A DNA stretch of 62,400 nucleotides from an uncultured Clostridia bacterium (lineage in GTDB: Bacteria > Bacillota > Clostridia > Oscillospirales > Acutalibacteraceae). A program made the translations under genes and the position numbers. Numbering within the stretch: the stretch's first letter is position 1; every line of letters begins with the position of its first letter. Below the pieces are notes generated by a model. The model did not search any database and was not told the origin of the DNA. It was given only the letters and a program-made list of their open reading frames with translations. The stretch spans positions 1-62,400 of the forward strand of contig CAJFOO010000057.1 in assembly GCA_904397205.1 (NCBI GenBank), read 5' to 3'. Shown one piece after another: positions 44,595-51,070 of the stretch.

Positions 44595-46916
44595 ATGATG
44601 ATGTGTTCCAGATGTCAAGAACGGCCGGCTGTCGTGTTTGTTTCGCAGTCGGCCAATGCAGACCAAACGCAAGGGTATTGCCTCAATTGCGCCAAGGAAT
44701 TGGGGATTAAACCGGTGAACGACCTGATGGAAAAGATGGGATTCACCGAAGAAATGATGGAAAATATGGAAAAGGAAATCAACGAACTCATGGGCATGAA
44801 TATGATCGAGCCCGTAGAGACGAACGATTCCGATCGCAGCCAAACAGAGGACGGGTTTGTTCCCGGCGGGGCGGCGACCTTCCCGTTTTTGAAGAGCATT
44901 TTCCCCGGCGCAGAACAGCAGGAACCCGGCAATAAGGAAACGGCCAAGAATGAAAAATCCGGTTCGGGCAGCGGTTCGTCTTCCCGCCGGGAAAAGAAGG
45001 ATAAACGCAAGAACCTGGGGCTTTACTGCAATAATCTGACCGCCAGGGCAAAGAACGGGGAACTCGATGCGATTGTAGGCCGGGATAAGGAGATTGCCCG
45101 CGTGATCCAGATCCTGAGCCGGCGCACCAAAAACAATCCCTGCCTGATTGGGGAGCCCGGCGTGGGCAAAACCGCGATTGCCGAAGGCCTGGCGCTGCGC
45201 ATTGCCAGCGGGGATGTGCCGGCCCGGCTGAAAAAGAAGGAGCTGCACCTGCTGGATCTCACCGCACTGGTGGCAGGCACCCAGTTCCGCGGCCAGTTTG
45301 AAGCCCGCATCAAGGGGCTGGTAGACGAGGTCAAGGCGGACGGGAACGTGATCCTGTTTATCGACGAAGTACACAACCTCGTAGGCTCCGGCGATGCGGA
45401 AGGTTCCATGAACGCGGCGAATATCCTCAAGCCTGCGCTGTCCCGGGGGGAAATCCAGGTGATCGGCGCTACGACGTTTGAAGAATACCGCAAGCACATC
45501 GAAAAAGACGCCGCGCTGGAACGCCGGTTCCAGCCGGTCACGGTGATGGAGCCCTCGGTGGAGGATACCGTGGGGATCCTCAAAGGGATCCGGTCGTATT
45601 ACGAGGAATACCATCGGGTACGCTTGCCCGATCGTCTGCTGGAACAGGCGGTGAACTTGTCGGAGCGGTACATTTCCGACCGGTTCCTGCCCGACAAGGC
45701 CATCGATTTGATGGACGAAGCCTGTGCTTGTGCAGCGCTGCGGAATATGCCCATGGCCGAATACGACAATGCGGTGGATCAGCTTGAAAAGCTGCGCCGG
45801 GAAGAGGAAAGCATGACGGCGGACGGCGTAGAAACCGATTATGAAAAGCTGGCGGAAGTCCGCTGCGAGGTGGCGCGCCTGGATGCCAAGGTGGCCGAAC
45901 TGGCCCCGCAGGCGCTCGGGGCGGAGGTGACCATGGAGGACTTGGCACGGGTAATTGAGCTTTGGACGGGTATCCCGGCCAGCCGGATCCAGGAGAGCGA
46001 GCTGCGCAAGCTGGCCGAGCTGGAACAGGTGCTCAACAGCAAGGTGATCGGGCAGGAGGAGGCAGTGACGGCCGTCTCCAATGCGATCCGCCGCAGCAAG
46101 GTGCAGGTCAGTCCCCGCCGCCGTCCGGCTTCGTTTATTTTTGTGGGACCCACCGGCGTAGGGAAAACCGAGCTGGTCAAGGTGCTCTCGAAGGAGTTGT
46201 TTGATACCCCAGAGACCCTGATCCGTTTGGACATGTCGGAATTTATGGAGAAGCATTCGGTTTCCCGGATTATCGGATCCCCACCGGGGTATGTGGGCTA
46301 CGACGAAGCAGGCCAGCTCACAGAGAAGGTCCGCCGCCGGCCGTATTCGGTGATCTTGTTCGATGAGATTGAAAAAGCGCATCCGGATGTCATGAACATC
46401 CTGCTCCAGATCCTTGACGAAGGCCGGATTACGGACGCGCATGGCCGCACGGTTAATTTTGAAAACACAATTATTGTCATGACCTCCAATGCGGGAAGCG
46501 ATAAGCAGGAAAGCTCCCTGGGCTTTGCCAAAAACCAGGCGGAAGCCAGCCGGGACAAGATTATGAAGGCGCTGTCGGACTTTTTGCGGCCGGAATTTTT
46601 GGCCCGTGTGGACGAGGTGATTATCTTCCGCGCACTGGAAGAAGCCGATTTCCTGAAAATTGCCAAGCTGATGCTGGAAGAATATGTGGATTCCCTCAAG
46701 GAACGCGGTATCCGGTTTGTATTTGACGAAGCCGCATGCCAGTGGCTGGCTTCCCATGCGATAGGCGGCAAGAGCGGCGCGCGTGACCTGCGCAATCTGG
46801 TCCGCCGTAAGGTAGAGGATAAAATTGCTTCCTTAATCGTGGAAAACTGCGACCGGGAAATCAGCGGGATTGCTGTGACTGCTAAGGAAGACGATATCTG
46901 TTTGGATATCCTGTAA
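44595..46916 (+). CDS. ClpE-like Clp protease ATPase subunit
   Basis: The 773-residue AAA+ unfoldase would feed substrates to ClpP. An N-terminal zinc finger (Cys4, Cys7, Cys29, Cys32) followed by a low-complexity linker replaces the usual double Clp-N domain, which is the layout of ClpE. The two AAA modules have [11 protein letters not shown] and [10 protein letters not shown], then a short middle coiled coil, then [10 protein letters not shown] and [11 protein letters not shown]. The LGF tripeptide in SSLGFAKN is the ClpP-docking loop. The GGAGGAG site is 12 bases before three successive ATGs. No CtsR operator or obvious promoter is visible in the 126-base gap upstream. Confidence 0.88.
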   Translation: MMMCSRCQERPAVVFVSQSANADQTQGYCLNCAKELGIKPVNDLMEKMGFTEEMMENMEKEINELMGMNMIEPVETNDSDRSQTEDGFVPGGAATFPFLKSIFPGAEQQEPGNKETAKNEKSGSGSGSSSRREKKDKRKNLGLYCNNLTARAKNGELDAIVGRDKEIARVIQILSRRTKNNPCLIGEPGVGKTAIAEGLALRIASGDVPARLKKKELHLLDLTALVAGTQFRGQFEARIKGLVDEVKADGNVILFIDEVHNLVGSGDAEGSMNAANILKPALSRGEIQVIGATTFEEYRKHIEKDAALERRFQPVTVMEPSVEDTVGILKGIRSYYEEYHRVRLPDRLLEQAVNLSERYISDRFLPDKAIDLMDEACACAALRNMPMAEYDNAVDQLEKLRREEESMTADGVETDYEKLAEVRCEVARLDAKVAELAPQALGAEVTMEDLARVIELWTGIPASRIQESELRKLAELEQVLNSKVIGQEEAVTAVSNAIRRSKVQVSPRRRPASFIFVGPTGVGKTELVKVLSKELFDTPETLIRLDMSEFMEKHSVSRIIGSPPGYVGYDEAGQLTEKVRRRPYSVILFDEIEKAHPDVMNILLQILDEGRITDAHGRTVNFENTIIVMTSNAGSDKQESSLGFAKNQAEASRDKIMKALSDFLRPEFLARVDEVIIFRALEEADFLKIAKLMLEEYVDSLKERGIRFVFDEAACQWLASHAIGGKSGARDLRNLVRRKVEDKIASLIVENCDREISGIAVTAKEDDICLDIL

Positions 46917-46943
46917 AATTCCAAAGAAATTCAAGAAAACCCC

Positions 46944-46973
46944 TTGACAAATGGCGGCGTGTGATGGTAAAAT
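46944..46973 (+). promoter_or_regulatory. Promoter of the tRNA operon
   Basis: TTGACA (46944-46949) and TAAAAT (46968-46973) with an 18-base spacer, about 19 bases before the first tRNA. Confidence 0.8.
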
Positions 46974-46991
46974 AATACACGTCGCTGACAT

Positions 46992-47065
46992 GCGGATGTA
47001 GTTCAATGGTAGAACTCCAGCCTTCCAAGCTGGCCACGTGGGTTCGATTCCCATCATCCGCTCCA
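46992..47065 (+). tRNA. tRNA-Gly (UCC)
   Basis: Seven-base acceptor stem GCGGATG/CATCCGC, anticodon stem CCAGC/GCTGG with loop CTTCCAA giving anticodon TCC, T-loop TTCGATT and an encoded CCA end. First tRNA of a five-gene operon. Confidence 0.95.
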
Positions 47066-47086
47066 TTGGAAAAATTCCGGTCATTT

Positions 47087-47163
47087 GCGCTGATAGCTCA
47101 GCTGGATAGAGCAACTGCCTTCTAAGCAGTAGGTCAGGGGTTCGAGTCCCTTTCAGCGCGCCA
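47087..47163 (+). tRNA. tRNA-Arg (UCU)
   Basis: Acceptor GCGCTGA/TCAGCGC, anticodon stem ACTGC/GCAGT with loop CTTCTAA giving anticodon TCT (reads AGA/AGG), T-loop TTCGAGT, encoded CCA. Confidence 0.95.
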
Positions 47164-47168
47164 TATAT

Positions 47169-47246
47169 GGTGGATGTAGCTTAGTTGGTTAAAGCGCCAG
47201 TTTGTGGCACTGGAGATCGTCGGTTCGAATCCGATCTTCCACCCCA
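47169..47246 (+). tRNA. tRNA-His (GUG)
   Basis: Anticodon stem CCAGT/ACTGG with loop TTGTGGC gives anticodon GTG. The extra 5' G at 47169 opposite C at 47243 is the His identity pair. The acceptor GTGGATG/CTTCCAC has one T-T mismatch. CCA is encoded. Confidence 0.93.
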
Positions 47247-47252
47247 TCGCTC

Positions 47253-47277
47253 ACGCAGGACAACCTTTGTCCTGCGT
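47253..47277 (+). other. Hairpin spacer between tRNA-His and tRNA-Gln
   Basis: ACGCAGGACAA (47253-47263) pairs perfectly with TTGTCCTGCGT (47267-47277) over a 3-base loop. No T tract follows, so a processing or pausing role is more likely than termination. Confidence 0.6.
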
Positions 47278-47284
47278 ATGATAT

Positions 47285-47360
47285 TGGGCTGTCGCCAAGC
47301 GGTAAGGCAACGGACTTTGACTCCGTCATCCCGCAGGTTCGAATCCTGCCAGCCCAGCCA
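47285..47360 (+). tRNA. tRNA-Gln (UUG)
   Basis: Acceptor TGGGCTG/CAGCCCA, anticodon stem ACGGA/TCCGT with loop CTTTGAC giving anticodon TTG, T-loop TTCGAAT, encoded CCA. Confidence 0.95.
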
Positions 47361-47362
47361 TA

Positions 47363-47387
47363 CCTGCTTGTTTTGTTATCAAGCAGG
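47363..47387 (+). other. Hairpin spacer between tRNA-Gln and tRNA-Lys
   Basis: CCTGCTTG (47363-47370) pairs with CAAGCAGG (47380-47387) around a 9-base T-rich loop; like the preceding spacer hairpin it lacks a trailing T tract. Confidence 0.55.
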
Positions 47388-47396
47388 ATCTAATAA

Positions 47397-47472
47397 GAAC
47401 CATTAGCTCAGCTGGCAGAGCACCTGACTTTTAATCAGGGTGTCCGGGGTTCGAATCCCCGATGGTTCACCA
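47397..47472 (+). tRNA. tRNA-Lys (UUU)
   Basis: Acceptor GAACCAT/ATGGTTC, anticodon stem CCTGA/TCAGG with loop CTTTTAA giving anticodon TTT, T-loop TTCGAAT, encoded CCA. Last tRNA of the operon. Confidence 0.95.
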
Positions 47473-47506
47473 AAAAGACGTGCTTTTTAGCATGTCTTTT
47501 TTCTTT
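47473..47506 (+). terminator. Terminator of the tRNA operon
   Basis: AAAAGACGTGC (47473-47483) pairs with GCATGTCTTTT (47490-47500), one G-T pair, followed by more Ts. Confidence 0.85.
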
Positions 47507-47700
47507 TCCCTATGTGCTTTTTGTATGGAGGCTGCATCCGGAAACACAAAATACAGGGTAAATTCCTGCACTTGTGTTTTTTGGTTCCGATCACCATGCG
47601 GCAATGTCGACAACCGCACTCTCCCGGACTTGCTTGATGGTCTCTACAAGAGCCGATTGGGTTTTTGCGTCAAACAGCTTTGTAAAACCGACCCGGCTTG

Positions 47701-47787
47701 TCAAATGGCGGTTTGGTAAGCTACGCCACATCCTATATACCCGTTCCAGCTCTTGCCCGCTTTGTTCTTAATCGCGCCGGTAATCAT
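47701..47787 (-). pseudogene. Remnant of a type I restriction-modification methylase (hsdM start)
   Basis: On the minus strand a GGAGGAAAAACAC site precedes an ATG that opens a 28-residue frame beginning MITGAIKNKAGKSWN, then stops. This matches the conserved HsdM start (MITGxIKNKVDxIW...), after which the similarity is lost. Further along the minus strand (about 47689 down to 47593) a different frame reads KLFDAKTQSALVETIKQVRE before a stop, which looks like broken coding sequence. The 47507-47900 stretch therefore seems to hold decayed foreign DNA. No intact gene is present on either strand. Confidence 0.5.
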
Positions 47788-47917
47788 GTGTTTTTCCTCC
47801 ATCCGTGTTATGGGGGCTCCCCATGGGTTTTCTCTTTCCCAGTATAATACAACCCGCTCGAAAAGACAAACAAAATCCACCGTGTAAAAAAGAAAGAAAA
47901 TTTTCAGAAAATGGACA

Positions 47918-47946
47918 TTGACAAGGCGGATGGGTTTTTCTAAAAT
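47918..47946 (+). promoter_or_regulatory. Near-consensus SigA promoter of a short transcription unit
   Basis: TTGACA (47918-47923) and TAAAAT (47941-47946) have a 17-base spacer. This is one of the strongest promoters in the window, yet no annotated-size gene follows it. Confidence 0.75.
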
Positions 47947-47952
47947 AAAACT

Positions 47953-48068
47953 ATCGTTCCAACATGACAGGAACAGACAAAATGAGCAATAAACCCTGTG
48001 GGTTTTCCCTGCGGAAGCGTCTGTGAGAGGAAAACAAAAACGCAGGAAAAATTCCTGCGTTTTGTCTG
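47953..48068 (+). ncRNA. Candidate short transcript (small RNA or tiny-ORF mRNA)
   Basis: A strong promoter and a strong terminator bracket about 110 transcribed bases. Within it an ATG at 47964 opens a 20-residue frame (MTGTDKMSNKPCGFSLRKRL) ending at 48026, with a second in-frame ATG at 47982 giving 14 residues and a basic C-terminus. The Shine-Dalgarno site is weak (CAGGAA). GTTCC/GGAAC pairs near the 5' end. It could be a small RNA, a leader peptide, or a small peptide gene. Neither reading is proved. Confidence 0.4.
48037..48068 (+). terminator. Terminator of the short transcript
   Basis: A perfect 12-base stem, AAAACGCAGGAA (48037-48048) with TTCCTGCGTTTT (48052-48063), with a T run. 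The region 48069-48292 that follows is AT-rich. A weak TTGCAA/TATAAT pair with a 19-base spacer (48125-48155) may drive the vanZ-like gene; nothing else is seen. Confidence 0.75.
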
Positions 48069-48292
48069 TGTGTTTGTGTGTATGTTAAGTTTTCTTATAG
48101 CCGGAATAGGTTCCTAACAGGGCTTTGCAAAGAATGTTAACATCTTTATTATAATTTTTTTAGAAAGATTTGTCAATGATTTTTTGTGAAGTTCAGGAAA
48201 AAATTGCAGATTTTTTCTGTCCTGACAACGGCTTGCTGTAACAGCAAAAGTATTTTGGAGCCCTGGTTTTTGATCGGAAAGGAGGAATCGTC

Positions 48293-48775
48293 TTGCGTGT
48301 GAAGGCCCTGCTGCGGCAGATTTGGTTTTGGCGGGTTTTGTCGGTACTGTGTGCCGCTAGTTTTGCAGTGTTTATTTTTTCCAACTCGTGGCAGACCGGG
48401 GAAATTTCCGGCGGCCGCAGCAGCAGGGCACTGGAGATTTGTGAACAGGTGTTTTCCTGGTTTGGGCTCAGGTGCCCCATTACCGAGTATGGCATCCGCA
48501 AAACCGCGCACTTTTTGGAATTTTTTGCGTTGGGAATTTTACTGTCCCTGTGCCTGCGGAGCTTTACTGCCTCGTGGCCGGTACGGCTGTTTGGCGCCGG
48601 CTTGTTCGGCCTGGCCGTGCCCGTGGCCGACGAGTTTATTCAGAGCTTTATCTCGGGGCGGGGGAGCCTGGTAAGCGATGTGGTTTTGGATTTCAGCGGT
48701 GCGGCGTCCGGTATTTTGGTCACTAACCTCGTGTTGTTTTGTATTGCACGCGGACGTTCCCGCCGCCGGACATAA
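48293..48775 (+). CDS. VanZ-family membrane protein
   Basis: The 160-residue protein has four membrane helices (about 12-30, 70-90, 95-117, 132-152) and the VanZ signatures RKTAHFLEFFALGILL and DEFIQSFISGRGSLVSDVVLDFSGAASG. VanZ proteins give low-level teicoplanin resistance in enterococci, but most family members in Clostridia have unknown envelope functions. The start is a TTG 7 bases after AAAGGAGG. It is followed by spoIIQ after a forespore-type promoter. Confidence 0.85.
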   Translation: MRVKALLRQIWFWRVLSVLCAASFAVFIFSNSWQTGEISGGRSSRALEICEQVFSWFGLRCPITEYGIRKTAHFLEFFALGILLSLCLRSFTASWPVRLFGAGLFGLAVPVADEFIQSFISGRGSLVSDVVLDFSGAASGILVTNLVLFCIARGRSRRRT

Positions 48776-48792
48776 GGATTTTTTCGAGCTTT

Positions 48793-48822
48793 GTATAAAG
48801 CCTCCCTGACTGGTACAAAATA
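48793..48822 (+). promoter_or_regulatory. Candidate SigF-type promoter for spoIIQ
   Basis: GTATA (48793-48797), a 15-base spacer and GTACAAAATA (48813-48822) fit the early-forespore SigF consensus GYATA-N15-GGNNANAMTR with one mismatch. spoIIQ is a known SigF target in Bacillus and Clostridia. Confidence 0.5.
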
Positions 48823-48842
48823 GCAGTGGAGGTGTTAGAACC

Positions 48843-49649
48843 ATGAGCGAGCAAAAACCAAAGGATAAAAAAAAGAAATGGAACAATCGGGGGTTTTATG
48901 TTGCATTAAGCGTGGGGGTTCTGGCCGTGGCAGCGGCAGCCTGGACCACATATGACAGCATTGCCGTGCAGACGGAGGATCCCACTACCCAGGAGCTTCC
49001 TACCTCTGCGGTCATTACCCAGCAGGAAAAGCCCGTAGAACAAAAAGTCAGCGGAGTGACCATCGAGTCTTCTTCTGCGTCGTCCGCTGTTTCTTCCCGT
49101 TCCAGCGCAGCTTCTTCTGCGGCAAGCCGGCCGGCGGCGGTCACATCGGGCTCCTCCGCCCAGACGACGCAAAATACTGCTTCCTCCTCCCCGGTATCCA
49201 GCGCCGTATCCTCTGCACCGGAAACCCAGGAAACCGCTGCCAGTCCCACGGAATTTCTCCGGCCGGCAGGACAGGAAGTAACCAAACGGTATAGCGGGGA
49301 GAACCTGGTATATTCCGAAACCATGCAGGATTGGCGCGCACACCAGGGCACGGATTTTGCCGCCGAAACCGGGGATCCGGTGATTGCCGCAGCCGACGGC
49401 ACAGTAAAGGAAATCCGGCAGGATTCCTCACTTGGGATCGTGGTGGTGATCGCCCATGGGGATACGGAAATTTCCTACTGCGGGATGGAAGAAGATCTTT
49501 CTGTGGAAGAAGGGGATGCCGTGACAGCGGGGCAGACGATCGGTTCGGTAGGTACCGTACCTTTCGAAATGAACGAGGATCCGCACTTGCATGTGGAAGT
49601 GAAACGGGATGGGGAATGGCTCGATCCCGCCGCGGTTCTCACGGAATAA
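48843..49649 (+). CDS. spoIIQ: SpoIIQ-like forespore M23 peptidase
   Basis: SpoIIQ is made in the forespore and pairs with SpoIIIAH across the septum to form the engulfment channel. The 268-residue protein has a basic N-terminus, one membrane helix (about 19-37), a Ser/Ala-rich linker (about 75-135) and a C-terminal LytM domain. Zinc-type motifs are present: HQGTDFAAETGDPV (near 165) and PHLHVEV (near 250), as in clostridial SpoIIQ proteins; B. subtilis SpoIIQ has lost one ligand. GGAGG precedes the ATG. Nearby spoIIID and the SigF-like promoter support the name over a generic M23 peptidase. Confidence 0.8.
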   Translation: MSEQKPKDKKKKWNNRGFYVALSVGVLAVAAAAWTTYDSIAVQTEDPTTQELPTSAVITQQEKPVEQKVSGVTIESSSASSAVSSRSSAASSAASRPAAVTSGSSAQTTQNTASSSPVSSAVSSAPETQETAASPTEFLRPAGQEVTKRYSGENLVYSETMQDWRAHQGTDFAAETGDPVIAAADGTVKEIRQDSSLGIVVVIAHGDTEISYCGMEEDLSVEEGDAVTAGQTIGSVGTVPFEMNEDPHLHVEVKRDGEWLDPAAVLTE

Positions 49650-49665
49650 GGCCCGCTTATTTACA

Positions 49666-49724
49666 ATGTATTTACAAGTTGTACACGGGTTGTTAGCACA
49701 TGGTGGAAAAGAATCCGGTATAAT
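49666..49724 (+). promoter_or_regulatory. Upstream dyad and -10 of array unit 1
   Basis: ATGTAT-N9-GTACAC (49666-49686) is an imperfect dyad centred about 55 bases before the expected start, and TATAAT lies at 49719-49724. No -35 hexamer is at the proper distance, which suggests an activator. The same arrangement recurs in units 2 (dyad 49906-49926, TACAAT 49959-49964) and 3 (dyad 50147-50167, TACAAT 50200-50205), where the dyad is a perfect ATGTAT-N9-ATACAT. Confidence 0.5.
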
Positions 49725-49730
49725 AAGGAC

Positions 49731-49884
49731 AGTGAAAGGAACATACCCGCAGCGAAGGCAGACGGTGCGGGATATGCAGAGCTTCACATTGTTACAGTGA
49801 TACCCCCAAGTCACTGAGAACTCCAAATCATAATAAAACCAAACCCCATATCGAAGCGGCAGCACAGGCTGCCGTTTTTCTTTT
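49731..49884 (+). ncRNA. Array small RNA, unit 1
   Basis: About 155 nt. GTGAA pairs with TTCAC (about 49732/49786) around CATA-CCCGCA / TGCGGG-A-TATG with a conserved GCGAAGGCAGACGG loop. A second hairpin CAGTGA/TCACTG has the C-rich loop TACCCCCAAG. A single-stranded ACTCCAAATCATAATAAAACC-type stretch follows (given here at 49820-49840), then terminator CGGCAGC/GCTGCCG (49857-49874) and a T tract. No ORF with a ribosome-binding site is inside. I do not recognise a named RNA family. Confidence 0.6.
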
Positions 49885-49970
49885 GCGATGGGCAGGGAAT
49901 TCACAATGTATTTACAAGTTATACATGAGTTGTTAGCACATGGGGAGAAGAAATGCGGTACAATAAGGAC

Positions 49971-50125
49971 AGTGAAAGGAACATACCCACAGCGAAGGCA
50001 GACGGTGCGGGATATGCAGAATTTCACATCGTTACAGTGATACCCCCAAGTCACTGAGAACTCCAAATCATAATAAAACCCAACCCCCATACTGAAACGG
50101 CAGCACAGACTGCCGTTTTTCTTTT
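49971..50125 (+). ncRNA. Array small RNA, unit 2
   Basis: Near-identical sibling of unit 1. Changes occur at paired positions: the outer stem becomes GTGAAA/TTTCAC, while CCCACA opposite TGCGGG loses one pair. The C-rich hairpin is unchanged. The terminator is ACGGCAG/CTGCCGT (50097-50116) with a T tract. Confidence 0.6.
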
Positions 50126-50211
50126 GCAATGGGCAGGGAATTCACAATGTATTTACAAGTTATACATGGGTTGTTAGCACATGGCGGGAAGAAATGCGGT
50201 ACAATAAGGAC

Positions 50212-50367
50212 AGTGAAAGGAACATACCCGCAGCGAAGGCAGACGGTGTGGGATATGCAGAGCTTCACATCGTTACAGTGATTTAGCCCATAATCACTGA
50301 GAACTCCAAATCATAATAAAACCAACCCCCATACCCAAAGCGGCAGCATAGGCTGCCGTTTTTTTTT
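50212..50367 (+). ncRNA. Array small RNA, unit 3
   Basis: Sibling with CCCGCA opposite TGTGGG (a G-T pair keeps the stem). The second hairpin keeps a CAGTGAT/ATCACTG stem while its loop is replaced by TTAGCCCATA. The shared unpaired stretch before the terminator is retained. The terminator is CGGCAGC/GCTGCCG (50341-50358) with a long T tract. Confidence 0.6.
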
Positions 50368-50395
50368 GCTTTTTTGAGGGGTGAGTTTGTATAAA
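50366..50395 (+). promoter_or_regulatory. Promoter of array unit 4
   Basis: TTGCTT (50366-50371) and TATAAA (50390-50395) with an 18-base spacer. The -35 overlaps the T tract of unit 3's terminator. Unlike units 1-3, this promoter has a recognisable -35 and lacks the ATGTAT dyad. Confidence 0.55.
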
Positions 50396-50401
50396 GAACA
50401 A

Positions 50402-50563
50402 GGGGGAAGGGCATACTGATACCAGTGGAATAAGTTGGTATCCTGAGGGCAGACAGGATGGCTTATCCACTGCGTGGGTGATTCCCCCAAATCGCCTCCA
50501 AATCACGATAAAACCCTATATCACAAAAACGGCAGGGAACCTTGGGTTCCACTGCCGTTTTTT
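50402..50563 (+). ncRNA. Array small RNA, unit 4 (diverged)
   Basis: About 160 nt with little overall identity to units 1-3 but the same plan: CAGTGGAATAAG pairs with CTTATCCACTG, an inner ATCCTG/CAGGAT hairpin encloses GAGGGCAGA (compare GAAGGCAGA), a CCCCCAAATC segment follows (compare CCCCCAAGTC), then CTCCAAATCA and ATAAAACCC nearly as in the others. The terminator stem is long: ACGGCAG-GGAACC / GGTTCC-A-CTGCCGT (50529-50558) with a T tract. Confidence 0.5.
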
Positions 50564-50642
50564 CTGTAGAAAAATTGTTTCCTGGATGTAGTTTTTGCTG
50601 ATTGCCTTTGTCTTTGTCTGCCTGCCGGGGAAGAGGGGTCCT

Positions 50643-50930
50643 TTATACCTCTTCGTTTTCCTCTGCTTTTTTATATTTCAGTTTAGTCGCCATCCCGCCG
50701 CGGATGTGCCGTTGGGCCTTATTGATTTCCAGAATGCTTTTCACCTCGCGGTATAGCTGCGGGTTGATGTATTTTAATCGTTCGGCCACGTCTTTATGTA
50801 CTGTGCTTTTACTGACGCCAAATTTTTTCGCCGCTCCCCGTACGGTGGCGTGCGTATCCGAAATATATTGTCCAAGGAGGACACTGCGGTCCTCCACATT
50901 GCTGGAGAGTTTCCCCCGATTCACATTCAT
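50643..50930 (-). CDS. spoIIID: Sporulation transcription factor SpoIIID
   Basis: SpoIIID is the mother-cell DNA-binding switch between SigE and SigK. The 95-residue protein has the diagnostic central helix-turn-helix, VRGAAKKFGVSKSTVHKDVAERL, the INPQLYREVKSILEINKAQRHIRGG segment and the basic tail MATKLKYKK. AAGGTGG lies 6 bases before the ATG. A SigE-type promoter precedes it. It is convergent with spoIIQ and with the small-RNA array, whereas in many Firmicutes spoIIQ and spoIIID are adjacent on one strand. No terminator of its own is seen before the array's end. Confidence 0.95.
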   Translation of the reverse strand: MNVNRGKLSSNVEDRSVLLGQYISDTHATVRGAAKKFGVSKSTVHKDVAERLKYINPQLYREVKSILEINKAQRHIRGGMATKLKYKKAEENEEV

Positions 50931-50967
50931 ACAAAGACCACCTTATCTCAAAGAAAGATTGTAGTTA

Positions 50968-50994
50968 AATGTATGACCCGCTGCGGGGGAATAT
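50968..50994 (-). promoter_or_regulatory. SigE-type promoter for spoIIID
   Basis: On the minus strand ATA (complement of 50992-50994), a 16-base spacer and CATACATT (complement of 50968-50975) match the mother-cell SigE consensus ATA-N16/18-CATACANT exactly. spoIIID is a classic SigE target. Confidence 0.7.
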
Positions 50995-51023
50995 ACATAA
51001 AAAATTTTCCTTGCCAGCAGGCA

Positions 51024-51067
51024 AAGAAAAAACCGGCGGGCCGGAGAAGATCCAGCTTGCCGGTTTT
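51024..51067 (-). terminator. Terminator of the hydrogenase operon
   Basis: AAAACCGGC (complement of 51059-51067) pairs with GCCGGTTTT (complement of 51029-51037) followed by Ts on the minus strand, directly after the hydA stop. Confidence 0.75.
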
Positions 51068-51070
51068 GCC

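Larger units (their letters stand above)
49663..50383. repeat. Three tandem direct repeats of about 240 bp
   Basis: Units begin at 49663, 49903 and 50144. Over the 110 bases from 49731 the first two units differ at only four positions. The third is equally close except for a replaced hairpin loop (50282-50292). Each unit contains an upstream dyad, a -10 element, a structured body and a terminator, so the repeat unit equals one transcription unit. A diverged fourth unit follows at about 50366-50563. Confidence 0.9.

Noticed and set aside
47462-47771. Plus-strand ORFs after tRNA-Lys
   Set aside because: They begin inside the tRNA or its terminator, have no ribosome-binding site, and run opposite the hsdM remnant.
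49428-50268. Minus-strand repeated ORFs across the array (repeated cysteine-rich peptide)
   Set aside because: The repetition comes from the 240-bp DNA repeats. The plus strand has phased promoters and terminators, while the minus frames lack ribosome-binding sites.
49663-50563. CRISPR array
   Set aside because: Units are about 240 bp with no short repeat/spacer alternation, and no cas genes are nearby.
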